Positions 9,440 through 17,398 of a stretch of DNA of 64,000 nucleotides are shown here, piece by piece; within the stretch, counting starts at the first letter, position 1, and every line of letters starts with the position of its first letter. Origin of the DNA: Syntrophus sp963665935 (lineage in GTDB: Bacteria; Desulfobacterota; Syntrophia; Syntrophales; Syntrophaceae); assembly GCA_963665935.1 (NCBI GenBank), contig OY762510.1:1488001-1552000 (forward strand), given 5' to 3'. The notes under the pieces were generated by a model that did no database searches, was not told the DNA's origin, and saw only the letters and a list, made by a program, of their open reading frames with translations. The position numbers were made by a program, and so were the translations under genes.

Positions 9440-9508
9440 TGCGTGCGGAAAATTGGAAGAGGTAAGTTCCGCGTAACTGCGGAAATCTTCGCCATTGAGA
9501 AGTCTGGA

Positions 9509-9545
9509 AAGCCTTGCCTGACTTTACGCCAGGCGAGGCTTTTTA
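9509..9545 (+). terminator. Rho-independent terminator after the thiolase/DUF35 pair
   Basis: The inverted repeat AGCCTtGCCTG / CAGGCgAGGCT (arms about 9510-9520 and 9530-9540) with a 9-nt loop is followed by TTTTAT. It closes the two-gene unit about 70 bp after the DUF35 stop. Confidence 0.85.
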
Positions 9546-9607
9546 TAGCGGGAATCAGGAAGCAGATAATCATGGCAGTGGTTTTTTTAAGCAGAAAATA
9601 GATTATC

Positions 9608-10243
9608 ATGATTGCGATCATTGATTATCAGGCAGGGAATTTGACCAGTGTGTACCGTGCCCTCAGATGGCTGAAACAGGACTGCCAAATTACCCGTGAT
9701 GATGAAGTGCTGGACAGCGCTTCTCACATCATTTTCCCCGGCGTTGGCGCCGCAGGCGAAGCCATGGCACATCTCAAGCAGACAGGACTGGACAGAGTCA
9801 TTGTCCGTCTTGCCCAGGAGGGGAAGCCACTGTTGGGGATCTGTCTGGGAACGCAAATTATCTTCGATTACAGCGAAGAAAATGACACTTCCTGTTTGGG
9901 AATACTCCTTGGAGAGGTCAAACGCTTTCCTGACGACATGGTCTATGACGGCCTGCGGTTAAAAATTCCTCACATGGGATGGAATTCCGTTTCCTTTCGG
10001 GGCGACCACCCAGTATTCCGGGGGATTCCAGCGAATGCGGAATTCTATTTCGTGCATTCCTTCTTTCCCCAGCCGAAGAGGAAAGAAAACGTTCTTGGAA
10101 CGACCTCTTATGGAATAGAATTTTCGTCAGCGGTTGGGTCAAAGAATGTCGTCGCCGTGCAATTTCATCCGGAAAAAAGCGGAAAACCCGGGTTGATTTT
10201 GCTCGAGAATTTTTGCCGATGGAGAGGAACCGATGCTGAGTAA
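9608..10243 (+). CDS. hisH: Imidazole glycerol phosphate synthase glutaminase subunit
   Basis: Class I glutamine amidotransferase that supplies ammonia to HisF in histidine and AICAR formation. The 211-residue protein begins IAIIDYQAGNLTSVYRAL. It has the oxyanion-strand motif FPGVGAAGEAM, the nucleophile elbow LLGICLGTQIIF (Cys) and the His-Glu pair in VQFHPEKSG. The start overlaps nothing upstream; the end overlaps hisF by 11 bp. No other his genes lie nearby, so the pathway is split elsewhere in the genome. Confidence 0.95.
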   Translation: MIAIIDYQAGNLTSVYRALRWLKQDCQITRDDEVLDSASHIIFPGVGAAGEAMAHLKQTGLDRVIVRLAQEGKPLLGICLGTQIIFDYSEENDTSCLGILLGEVKRFPDDMVYDGLRLKIPHMGWNSVSFRGDHPVFRGIPANAEFYFVHSFFPQPKRKENVLGTTSYGIEFSSAVGSKNVVAVQFHPEKSGKPGLILLENFCRWRGTDAE

Positions 10244-11012
10244 AAGGATCATCCCCTGCCTGGACGTACGCGACGGTAAATTAACCAAAGGCATAAAATT
10301 CAGGGCTAATATTGATATCGGCGATCCTGTTGAAGCGGCTCGTCAATACTATGAGCAGGGGGCTGATGAAATTGTCTTTTACGACATCACGGCTTCCTCA
10401 GACAGTCGACACATCATGATCGATATCGTCCGTCAGGTGGCCGAAGCGATCATGATTCCCTTTTCCGTCGGTGGAGGAATTCGCACCGTCGAGGACATGA
10501 GACGCGTTATCCTGGCCGGTGCTGAAAAGATCAGTGTCAATTCGGAAGCCGTAAAGAATCCCCCTTTGATTCGGGAGGGGGCGAAGGCCTTCGGTTCCCA
10601 GTGCATCGTTTTGGGTATGGATGTCAAGAAGGTTGATGTGTCCCCTGCAATTCCTTCCGGCTACGAAATGGTGATTCATGGAGGCAGGGTTTTTACAGGG
10701 ATCGATGCCCTGGCGTGGGCAAAGGAAGCCGAGAGCCTTGGCGCCGGAGAAATCTGTCTGAATTCCATCGATGCGGACGGCACCCAGAAAGGTTACGAAA
10801 TCGATTTGACGTCCCTGATTTCCTCCAATGTGAGTATTCCGGTCATTGCTTCCGGCGGAGCGGGAAAACCTGAACATCTCAGAGATGTCCTGACCCGGGG
10901 CAGAGCCGATGCGGCACTGATTGCATCCATGGTCCATTACGATATGTATACCATAAAAGACATCAAGACTTATTTGAATTCGCAGGGCATAAAAATGCGC
11001 ATGTTCTGGTAA
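10233..11012 (+). CDS. hisF: Imidazole glycerol phosphate synthase cyclase subunit
   Basis: TIM-barrel synthase that uses ammonia from HisH to convert PRFAR to imidazole glycerol phosphate and AICAR. In the 259-residue protein the general acid/base pair is D11 (RIIPCLDVRDG) and D182 (NSIDADGTQKGY). The phosphate sites GGGIR and ASGGAGKPEHL are present. Compared with the Thermotoga enzyme, Thr171 and Arg175 of the TSIDRDGT strand are Asn and Ala here, a mild departure next to a catalytic residue. The 11-bp overlap with hisH fits the obligate heterodimer. Confidence 0.93.
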   Translation: MLSKRIIPCLDVRDGKLTKGIKFRANIDIGDPVEAARQYYEQGADEIVFYDITASSDSRHIMIDIVRQVAEAIMIPFSVGGGIRTVEDMRRVILAGAEKISVNSEAVKNPPLIREGAKAFGSQCIVLGMDVKKVDVSPAIPSGYEMVIHGGRVFTGIDALAWAKEAESLGAGEICLNSIDADGTQKGYEIDLTSLISSNVSIPVIASGGAGKPEHLRDVLTRGRADAALIASMVHYDMYTIKDIKTYLNSQGIKMRMFW

Positions 11013-11053
11013 TCCTCCTTATTATTCGGTATCATCTCATTCGCGTTTTACTC

Positions 11054-11082
11054 TTGACGTATTCCCGAAATCATCATAAAAA
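11054..11082 (+). promoter_or_regulatory. Candidate sigma-70 promoter for pdxST
   Basis: TTGACG (11054-11059) and TAAAAA (11077-11082) are spaced by 17 bp, about 50 bp before the pdxS GTG start. Similarity to consensus is moderate. Confidence 0.4.
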
Positions 11083-11133
11083 TCGAAAGACTTTAAATCG
11101 CAGAAACTCTGAGAACGAGAGAGGTAGAAGATC

Positions 11134-12015
11134 GTGGACACAAAAAGATATGAATTGAATGTTCAACTGGCACAAATGCTTAAGGGTGGGGTCATCATGG
11201 ACGTCACCAATGTTGAACAGGCCAAAATTGCGGAGGAAGCAGGGGCTGTGGCGGTCATGGCTCTGGAACGGGTCCCCGCGGACATTCGTGCCCAGGGTGG
11301 TGTAGCCCGGATGTCTGATCCAGACATGATATCTGAAATCAAAAAATCTGTTTCAATCCCGGTCATGGCAAAGGCGCGGATCGGTCACTTTGTGGAGGCG
11401 CAGATCCTGGAAGCGTTGAAGATCGATTATATCGATGAAAGCGAAGTCCTTACGCCCGCTGATGAAGAATGCCATATTGATAAAACAAAGTTTTCAATCC
11501 CTTTTGTCTGTGGCGCTAGAAATCTCGGCGAGGCCCTCCGTCGGATCGCCGAAGGTGCAGCCATGATCCGAACGAAAGGGGAAGCCGGAACGGGAAACGT
11601 TGTGGAAGCCGTGCGCCATATGCGGACCATGAATCGGGAAACGCGACAGCTGATCGCCATGCCGGTCGAGGAAGTTACGGGCTTTGCGAAGAACAATGGA
11701 ATTCCTTATGAGCTTGCCCTTCAGGTTCGGAAGCTTGGCCGACTTCCCGTGGTCAATTTTGCTGCAGGTGGGATTGCAACGCCGGCGGATGCGGCCTTGA
11801 TGATGCAGCTCGGCTGCGATGGCGTCTTTGTCGGATCCGGCATCTTCAAATCATCGGATCCAGCCAAACGGGCCCGCGCCATTGTCAAGGCAACGGCTTA
11901 CTTCAACGACGCCGCAAAGGTTCTGGAGGCGTCCATGGATTTGGGCGATGCCATGCCCGGCCTTGAAATCGCACAAATACCGGAAGATCAGATCCTGGCG
12001 GTGCGCGGCTGGTAA
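11134..12015 (+). CDS. pdxS: Pyridoxal 5'-phosphate synthase lyase subunit PdxS
   Basis: TIM-barrel synthase that builds PLP from ribose 5-phosphate, glyceraldehyde 3-phosphate and ammonia from PdxT. The 293-residue protein carries the highly conserved blocks GGVIMDVTNVEQAKIAEEAG, VMALERVPADIRAQGGVARM and VMAKARIGHFVEAQILEAL, including the active-site Lys residues. The C-terminal GVFVGSGIFKSSDPAKRA is typical. The start codon is GTG, preceded by GAGAGGTAG. It is followed by pdxT in the deoxyxylulose-independent arrangement. Confidence 0.97.
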   Translation: MDTKRYELNVQLAQMLKGGVIMDVTNVEQAKIAEEAGAVAVMALERVPADIRAQGGVARMSDPDMISEIKKSVSIPVMAKARIGHFVEAQILEALKIDYIDESEVLTPADEECHIDKTKFSIPFVCGARNLGEALRRIAEGAAMIRTKGEAGTGNVVEAVRHMRTMNRETRQLIAMPVEEVTGFAKNNGIPYELALQVRKLGRLPVVNFAAGGIATPADAALMMQLGCDGVFVGSGIFKSSDPAKRARAIVKATAYFNDAAKVLEASMDLGDAMPGLEIAQIPEDQILAVRGW

Positions 12016-12031
12016 ATTAGTATTCCTTACG

Positions 12032-12703
12032 ATGATTTGCAGTGAAGGCAGTTTAAAAAACAGAATCGGTGTTCTTGATCTTCAGGGAGGGGTCTGCGAA
12101 CATCTCGACCATCTGGAACGGCTGGGCATCCCCGGTATACGGGTCAAGGAAGCCGGTGATTTTGAAGGGATCGCGGGGCTGATCCTTCCGGGAGGGGAAA
12201 GCACCTGCCTCTCTCGGCTGATGCGGATCTTTGATCTGGAAAGGGCTCTCCTGGACGCCTTTCAAAGAGGGATGAAGATCTGGGGGACCTGTGCCGGCGC
12301 CATCCTCCTGGCTTCCGGTGTCCTCGGAGAAAAGCCTCACCTCGGGTTGATCGATATGGATATCGAAAGGAACAGTTTCGGTTCACAGCTTGACAGTTTT
12401 TCTATCGAAGCCTCGATCCCCGAGGTCTCTCCGGACCCGATTCCCCTCACGTTTATCCGCGCGCCGAAGATCTTCCGCGTCGGAAGCACGGTCCGGGTTC
12501 TCCTGCAATTTCAGAATTACATTGCCGCCGCGGAAAATGACCAGGTGCTCGTCACCGTCTTTCATCCGGAATTGACGCCCTGTCTGGCCTTCCATCGGTA
12601 TTTTGCCCTTAAATGCGGTATTTCCCCTTCCGAGAATCGAGTCGCTAAAGCAGGCCATCTGTGGAATTCAACAAGTTGGACCCGTCTTGCCCCGCATGCC
12701 TGA
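12032..12703 (+). CDS. pdxT: Pyridoxal 5'-phosphate synthase glutaminase subunit PdxT
   Basis: Class I glutaminase that feeds ammonia to PdxS. From the ATG at 12032 the product is 223 residues, with IGVLDLQGGVCEHLDHLERL at the start, GLILPGGESTCLSRLM, the nucleophile Cys in WGTCAGAILLA and the His-x-Glu pair in FHPELTP. The same frame is open far upstream inside pdxS (to 11819), but that part is out-of-frame pdxS sequence. The C-terminal tail is about 25 residues longer than usual and overlaps the convergent lipoprotein gene by 36 bp. Confidence 0.92.
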   Translation: MICSEGSLKNRIGVLDLQGGVCEHLDHLERLGIPGIRVKEAGDFEGIAGLILPGGESTCLSRLMRIFDLERALLDAFQRGMKIWGTCAGAILLASGVLGEKPHLGLIDMDIERNSFGSQLDSFSIEASIPEVSPDPIPLTFIRAPKIFRVGSTVRVLLQFQNYIAAAENDQVLVTVFHPELTPCLAFHRYFALKCGISPSENRVAKAGHLWNSTSWTRLAPHA

Positions 12704-13375
12704 GTGGGGAGTGAGCAATTCCATCTTCAGGCGGATTTTCTCCTCTTTTTCCCAGTTCTGATTTTCCCGATAATAGGATTTCAACCGATTAAGATAAATC
12801 AAGAGGGGCTTCCGCCAGCCGTGAAGGGAGGCCAGATCGACCGCTCCGGTCAGGAGGGCCTCATCTTCCCTGCCATTGCGGACGGCAAGGCCGATGGCAA
12901 TCAACCGGGACAGGTCATCCGAAATGTCACCTACCACCCTGGATATTTCCTTCTGATCGCCCTTCTCCAGAACCTCGGCAAAGTCCTGATAGGGCGCTGG
13001 AAGCTTTTCCTTTTGAAGGACATCGAATTTTCCTGCCAATAGCAAATAATAATTTTTTTGCTTATCGGCATCGGTCGGATCGGCCTTTGCGATTTCAAGA
13101 TAATCCCTGAAGTCGGGCGTTTCAAGCACGGCAATCAGCAGGGCAGATCGCGTGAGGTAGGCCGTCATCAGCAGGGCTAGATCGCCGCTGCTCTTGATTT
13201 CATCAACGGCCTTTTGAAAGTGGACTTCTGCCAGGTGATCTTTTCCCGCCAGGAAATCGTTCTTATATTTTTCCAGAGAATTAAAACTGTTCGTTCTCCA
13301 TTCCGGTATGGATTGCGCGGCGCACCCGCATAGAAGAAGCAGGCAGCAACAAATGAGACCAAGATATCTTTTCAT
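12668..13375 (-). CDS. Predicted lipoprotein of the MCE transport operon
   Basis: A 235-residue protein with a clear lipoprotein signal (MKRYLGLICCCLLLLCGCAA; lipobox LLCGC). The mature part is helix-rich and Lys/Leu-rich, with spacing that suggests TPR-like repeats (KYKNDFLAGKDHLAEVHFQK and similar), but I recognise no named family. Its start overlaps the end of the MCE-protein gene by 4 bp, so it is the last gene of the MCE set. A role as an outer-membrane partner of the lipid transporter is inference from position only. Confidence 0.7.
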   Translation of the reverse strand: MKRYLGLICCCLLLLCGCAAQSIPEWRTNSFNSLEKYKNDFLAGKDHLAEVHFQKAVDEIKSSGDLALLMTAYLTRSALLIAVLETPDFRDYLEIAKADPTDADKQKNYYLLLAGKFDVLQKEKLPAPYQDFAEVLEKGDQKEISRVVGDISDDLSRLIAIGLAVRNGREDEALLTGAVDLASLHGWRKPLLIYLNRLKSYYRENQNWEKEEKIRLKMELLTPHSGMRGKTGPTC

Positions 13376-14325
13376 GGCAGTTTTATCTGCGGGTCCTTTT
13401 TGAAGGGTATTTTCCGGTCTATTTCCTTGACCAGACCGTTGAGGGTGCTGACTGTTTCGTCAATATCCCTGCGCAGTACCGAAAGATCCTTCGTGGATGC
13501 GTCCACGTTGGCGCCCACATTGTTCAGGTGAATAATGAACTGATCCAGTTTGACCAGTTTGCCAACAAGATCCACCAGGAGCGTTCTCAAGGACGGGAAA
13601 ATCCCATTTTTCCCGTAGAGGGCTTCATCCGATTTTACAGCCATGGCATCCACCGTTTTCAAGATACGGGTCATCTCCGTGGTGATTTCCTCGGTATTCT
13701 GGAGTGCTCCCTGCACCGCAGAAACCGTATCCGGGTTTCCCACGGCAAGATCAAGGAGGGATTCGGTACGGGAAAGCCGTTCGGTCAGTGTTTCCGTATG
13801 GCGTAAGATTTGATTCACGTCCCCCTTGGGATCGGCAAGATTTGCCGTCAGGGTTTCGATATTGATGGTGATCCGGTTCAATCGTTCCACGACCGGTTCC
13901 AGCTTCTTGATGGTTTCATTGATATCGTTGGCGACCACAACTTCCTTGACCGCTTCTGTGGACAGGGGGGGACTGCTCATTTTCCCGACGGATAAAACGA
14001 TACGCGGATCGCCGATAAGCGGTTTGTTGATGATGAAGACACTGTCCTTACGAAGCCACTTGGCATGCCTATGAGGGATTTTGATCCGAATCAGGATGCG
14101 CCCATCACTGCCGAGTTCGAGGGCATCCACTCTGCCGATTTTGTAGCCCGACAGGAGAACCGGCATGCCTACCGTCAGATCCTCACCGGAAAAGGAAGAC
14201 AGTGTATAAGTGTCCATCCGGGAAAAGACCTCTTTCTTATAGGCCACATACCCGATCGACGTGACAATCAGGGCGGAAGTGATCAGAATGAACAGACCGA
14301 CCTTGTATTCAATATTCCGAAACAT
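13372..14325 (-). CDS. mlaD: MCE family lipid-transport protein (MlaD-like)
   Basis: Periplasmic, inner-membrane-anchored substrate-binding component of an MCE lipid transporter. The 317-residue product starts FRNIEYKVGLFILITSALIV (one N-terminal membrane helix), followed by an MCE domain at about 40-120 (SFSGEDLTVGMPVLLSGYKI). A long helical C-terminal region with heptad-like spacing (about 150-300) may form a tube or coiled coil. The frame is open further upstream to 14391, but the ATG at 14325 gives the normal N-terminus and overlaps the upstream ATPase-like gene by 17 bp. Confidence 0.88.
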   Translation of the reverse strand: MFRNIEYKVGLFILITSALIVTSIGYVAYKKEVFSRMDTYTLSSFSGEDLTVGMPVLLSGYKIGRVDALELGSDGRILIRIKIPHRHAKWLRKDSVFIINKPLIGDPRIVLSVGKMSSPPLSTEAVKEVVVANDINETIKKLEPVVERLNRITINIETLTANLADPKGDVNQILRHTETLTERLSRTESLLDLAVGNPDTVSAVQGALQNTEEITTEMTRILKTVDAMAVKSDEALYGKNGIFPSLRTLLVDLVGKLVKLDQFIIHLNNVGANVDASTKDLSVLRRDIDETVSTLNGLVKEIDRKIPFKKDPQIKLP

Positions 14326-14692
14326 CTTTTGTCCTATACTTGTTTCGATTCCATGCATAATCAAAAATCTGGCAGGAGGTGTAAAGTTCATCGATCTGTG
14401 CCAGGCTGTCTTCGATCATTTCCGCATCGGGGAGATCAGGGACAAGCCGGAAAGGACGATCAATCACAAGAAGCGCATCCTGAACCATCGACGCCCGGAG
14501 CAGTTTGACGAGAAAACGCTCCCGATGGTCCAAGGCCGCGATTCGCAAGTCCGCAATTTCCATCTTCTGGAAACGATTGAGAAGACCCAGAACCCTTTTC
14601 CTCGCTGGCAATCTGCTTTCATTGAAATGGTAAAAGCGTATTAGAGCAATATTCTGCCATACATTCAAGTTGGAAATCAAAGGGATGTCCAT
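14309..14692 (-). CDS. Truncated ABC-ATPase-like protein lacking Walker A
   Basis: A 127-residue frame between the permease and MCE genes, where an MlaF ATPase is expected. It resembles the second half of such ATPases: ISNLNVWQNIALIRFYHF matches the Q-loop-to-helical region, and DALLVIDRPF matches a Walker B strand with Asp followed by Arg instead of Glu. The ABC signature (LSGG) has become LDHRERFLVK. The Walker A half is absent. The frame stays open about 100 bp further upstream (into the permease end) without a good start codon, and the ribosome site is weak. It is either a remnant or a non-hydrolysing subunit; the frame is intact and overlaps the MCE gene, which argues for some constraint. 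Confidence 0.6.
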   Translation of the reverse strand: MDIPLISNLNVWQNIALIRFYHFNESRLPARKRVLGLLNRFQKMEIADLRIAALDHRERFLVKLLRASMVQDALLVIDRPFRLVPDLPDAEMIEDSLAQIDELYTSCQIFDYAWNRNKYRTKDVSEY

Positions 14693-14775
14693 GGAAACAA
14701 GCCCCAGGTTCCGCTGGTGCCTTTCCTTCAGTCCCGACAGGGTCTCGGCAAGACGATCCTCATCTTGAAATAATA

Positions 14776-15561
14776 TTAAATGGAGCTTAGGAGTAATGAT
14801 AGGACCTCGATGATGACGATGGCTATAAAGACATTATTCATTCCGTTCAAAACGGCTATGGGGATGCTGGATAATTCATTCGATGCCGTCAATCCATAAT
14901 GGATTGGAATCAAGGTGATAAAGAACCCGAAGGTCGCACATTTCAGGATCAGGATTACCAGGTCCGAAAATTCAGCGGAAGTGACCAAAATACGGAGATA
15001 GGCATCGAATCCCAGCCCGAAAATCATCCGTGAGAACAGGGCGCCGCTGGCCAGAAGCACAAGGGTAAAAATACCGTTGAGAAGAACGACGGAGATGACC
15101 CCGCTTAGAATTCTAGGGACAACGATATAATCGAAGGCGTCGATGTTGAAGACACTCAACGTATCCAATTCCTTGTTGACCTTCATGACCGCCACTTCCG
15201 TGTTGATCGCCGCTCCGGAGCGCAGTGCCAGCAGCAGAACCGTCATAAAGGGGCAAACCTCGGTGAAGATAAAGCCCATCAGGATATTTCCCAGATATCC
15301 CGTCATACCGAGTTGCTTGATGGAGTCAAGGACGATCCCCATCATTAAGAGGCCCATCAGAGCGGAAATATAAATGAACAGGGGCAATATCTGAACAGCC
15401 GTAAAATATAACTGAATTATAATGACCAGTTGAGTGGCCTTGTTATAAGTTCTACGATCAAGGAGATGAACAATTGCCCGCCAGGCGAAAAAAAGTGTAT
15501 TGAATGCGGAACGGCAGACCTTTAACGTCCTTATGCCTATGCCTTCAATAAAGGTGACCAT
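14776..15561 (-). CDS. mlaE: MCE/ABC lipid transporter permease (MlaE-like)
   Basis: Inner-membrane permease of 261 residues with about five to six hydrophobic segments and MlaE-family blocks: an amphipathic N-terminus (IGIRTLKVCRSAFNTLFFAW), SALMGLLMMGIVLD and a cytoplasmic loop LALRSGAAINTEVAVMKVNKE with a following LDTLSVFNIDAFDYIVVPR. The Glu of the EV/EM coupling motif is present. It heads the MCE set (permease, ATPase-like, MCE protein, lipoprotein) and lies on the same strand as the fatty-acid-like operon, 130-215 bp after it. Confidence 0.9.
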   Translation of the reverse strand: MVTFIEGIGIRTLKVCRSAFNTLFFAWRAIVHLLDRRTYNKATQLVIIIQLYFTAVQILPLFIYISALMGLLMMGIVLDSIKQLGMTGYLGNILMGFIFTEVCPFMTVLLLALRSGAAINTEVAVMKVNKELDTLSVFNIDAFDYIVVPRILSGVISVVLLNGIFTLVLLASGALFSRMIFGLGFDAYLRILVTSAEFSDLVILILKCATFGFFITLIPIHYGLTASNELSSIPIAVLNGMNNVFIAIVIIEVLSLLLSSI

Positions 15562-15746
15562 TTAACTTCCGCAATCCAGCGTGCCTTGATATGAACTTCG
15601 TCTTCTCTCTTCCATCAATCGAACATACCGTTACATAAAAAACTATCATAGGAAGACAAGGAGTGCAAATCCCAAAATCTGCCGTGCAAACTAAAATGAG
15701 GGAGGGGGCAGGAGACAGGCACAGGCGAGAAAGAATCCGTCATGGC

Positions 15747-16376
15747 TCAGGCTGATATCAACATCCAGGCGTTGGCCCCGGCAAAAGACCCGGGGCGGCG
15801 CCGGTGAAGATCCTCTCTGCTGCCGGGAGATTTCCAGATCTTCGAAATTCTCACAAAGCAGTCCGGCAAGATGGAGCCTTGCTGCAAGCCGGACCGCTTC
15901 GGCCTCGGGAGAGGGGACATCCTGAAGAGAGGAATAAAGATAATGGACATGCCGGAGAAATTCAGCGTATCCGGAGCTTCGGTAAAGGCAAGACAGTGAA
16001 GGTGGGTATGGGAATATTCAATTTGAATCCAGCACTTCCCCCCGGGTGTCATTACAAAACCCGCACATAGACGAGGAAAGCGGGATCTTTGAAACTTCGG
16101 AGAGTTATTCAGATCACTTCCGCAGTTTCCGGAATCCAATGAGACGGGGTAGAGCTTCGGTATTGCGGGCATATTAGGGTATGCCTTGCTGATGGCTTTA
16201 TAAGCCGCTTCCTTCGCAGCCCAGCAGGACCAGAGCCTCAGATCGGGGAACGGTGAGGACAGGATGAAACTTTGTTCATCAGGCGTGAAGACGCGGTTCA
16301 GAAAGCGAATATTTCTGCTCTTCTTTCTCACAGTGGATTGCGTCAGATCCACGATGTCGTTGCCGACGTGAGGCAA
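15747..16376 (-). CDS. 4'-phosphopantetheinyl transferase superfamily protein (frameshifted)
   Basis: Expected to attach the phosphopantetheine arm of CoA to the acyl carrier protein encoded two genes upstream. The N-terminus has the hallmark GNDIVDL and RVFTPDEQSFI, then the metal/CoA motif CWAAKEAAYKAISK. After about residue 120 the reading frame leaves the family: the expected C-terminal block continues in the -1 frame (EAEAVRLAARLHLAG, then ISLSHDGFFLACA) and would end at 15691. A single-base deletion (or slip) between about 16017 and 15940 explains this. As read, the last 70 or so residues are missense. The gene overlaps the acyltransferase by 98 bp. Confidence 0.75.
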   Translation of the reverse strand: MPHVGNDIVDLTQSTVRKKSRNIRFLNRVFTPDEQSFILSSPFPDLRLWSCWAAKEAAYKAISKAYPNMPAIPKLYPVSLDSGNCGSDLNNSPKFQRSRFPRLCAGFVMTPGGKCWIQIEYSHTHLHCLAFTEAPDTLNFSGMSIIFIPLFRMSPLPRPKRSGLQQGSILPDCFVRISKIWKSPGSREDLHRRRPGSFAGANAWMLISA

Positions 16377-17100
16377 AATGCTGTTCCTCCATCAGGGCAA
16401 GCTGCTGAATGCACTGTGCCGCGTAGTGACGATGTGCCCGGCGACCGGTCAACTCCGTGGGGGCAGGTTCAATGACGTCGATGCGCACGGAAAACTTCTC
16501 CCCCCAGCGGGGCAGATTGCTGTACTTTTCCTGACCATCTCCCCGGAGATAGATGCACAGCACTTTGCATTCCTCGCAGGATTCGATCAATTGACCAATC
16601 CCGTAGGAGAAATTCTCTGTGTCCACATGTCCGACCCGGGAACGGCCACCTTCCGGAAATATGAGAACATTCTGCTCGCTCTTTAATACACTCAGACACT
16701 GTTCCAGTGTGGACTTGACCTCCCGACGATCTCCCCCGCGACTGATGGGAATGCATTTCGACAGATAACAGAGAACCGTGAGGAAGAGATTGCGCTGGAA
16801 ATTGGCCCGTTCCGGAACGTTCCAAGGGAGGATCTTGTAATTAAACATGAAGCGGCGAACCGGGGCAATGACATAAGCCAGAATCGCGGAATCGATCATC
16901 GTCAGATGATTTGCACAAATGATCCACGGCCCTTCATGGATTTTGAAGAGCTCGTGGCATTTATGGCGAATCTTGCGTATATCCCGGACACGATAGCCGG
17001 CAAGGCGTATCGTAAGATAGATCAGCGGCCCCAGAATAAAGATAGCAATCCTTCCGAGAAAATATTGCAGACGAAGCGCACTCTTTTCCGTTTCGCTCAT
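16279..17100 (-). CDS. Lysophospholipid (PlsC-type) acyltransferase
   Basis: Membrane-associated glycerolipid acyltransferase family. The 273-residue product has an N-terminal hydrophobic segment (FLGRIAIFILGPLIYLTIRL), the catalytic NHxxxxD as NHLTMID and the acceptor-binding motif FPEGGRSR. The frame is open upstream to 17208 but those residues overlap the acyl carrier protein gene; the ATG at 17100 lies 11 bp after that gene. Position next to a dedicated acyl carrier protein suggests it transfers the acyl chain made by this cluster. The last 33 codons overlap the phosphopantetheinyl transferase gene. Confidence 0.85.
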   Translation of the reverse strand: MSETEKSALRLQYFLGRIAIFILGPLIYLTIRLAGYRVRDIRKIRHKCHELFKIHEGPWIICANHLTMIDSAILAYVIAPVRRFMFNYKILPWNVPERANFQRNLFLTVLCYLSKCIPISRGGDRREVKSTLEQCLSVLKSEQNVLIFPEGGRSRVGHVDTENFSYGIGQLIESCEECKVLCIYLRGDGQEKYSNLPRWGEKFSVRIDVIEPAPTELTGRRAHRHYAAQCIQQLALMEEQHFASRRQRHRGSDAIHCEKEEQKYSLSEPRLHA

Positions 17101-17110
17101 GAAGAAAACC

Positions 17111-17359
17111 CTAGGACAATTTGCTTTGAACCACTTCAATGGCATTTCCGATGGTCCGGATTTTGTCGGCATCGTCATCATCAATTTCGATTCCAAAGAC
17201 ATCCTCACATTTGATGATCACGTCCACAAGCCGTGCGGAGTTGACCTTGAGATCGTTGAGAATATGCGTATCCTTTGTGGCTGTCTCAAGAAGAGCCGGG
17301 TCTTTTGCATAAAGTCTCAGGATGTTGATCAACTCGTCAAAAATCTTTTTTTCGTCCAT
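17111..17359 (-). CDS. Acyl carrier protein (cluster-dedicated)
   Basis: An 82-residue acidic carrier protein. The phosphopantetheine attachment Ser is S41 in DLKVNSARLVDVII, where standard ACPs have DSL; FGIEIDDDDADKI is the typical helix III acidic segment. The ribosome site is AAAGGAG. Divergence from the housekeeping DSL motif and its place between a KAS II and an acyltransferase suggest it serves this cluster only. Confidence 0.9.
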   Translation of the reverse strand: MDEKKIFDELINILRLYAKDPALLETATKDTHILNDLKVNSARLVDVIIKCEDVFGIEIDDDDADKIRTIGNAIEVVQSKLS

Positions 17360-17398
17360 TTTATACTCCTTTATTAGTGATATTTCTAATGTTTTATT

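Noticed and set aside
15940..16020. Programmed -1 frameshift in the phosphopantetheinyl transferase
   Set aside because: No slippery heptamer or following pseudoknot was found, so mutation or sequence error is the simpler explanation.
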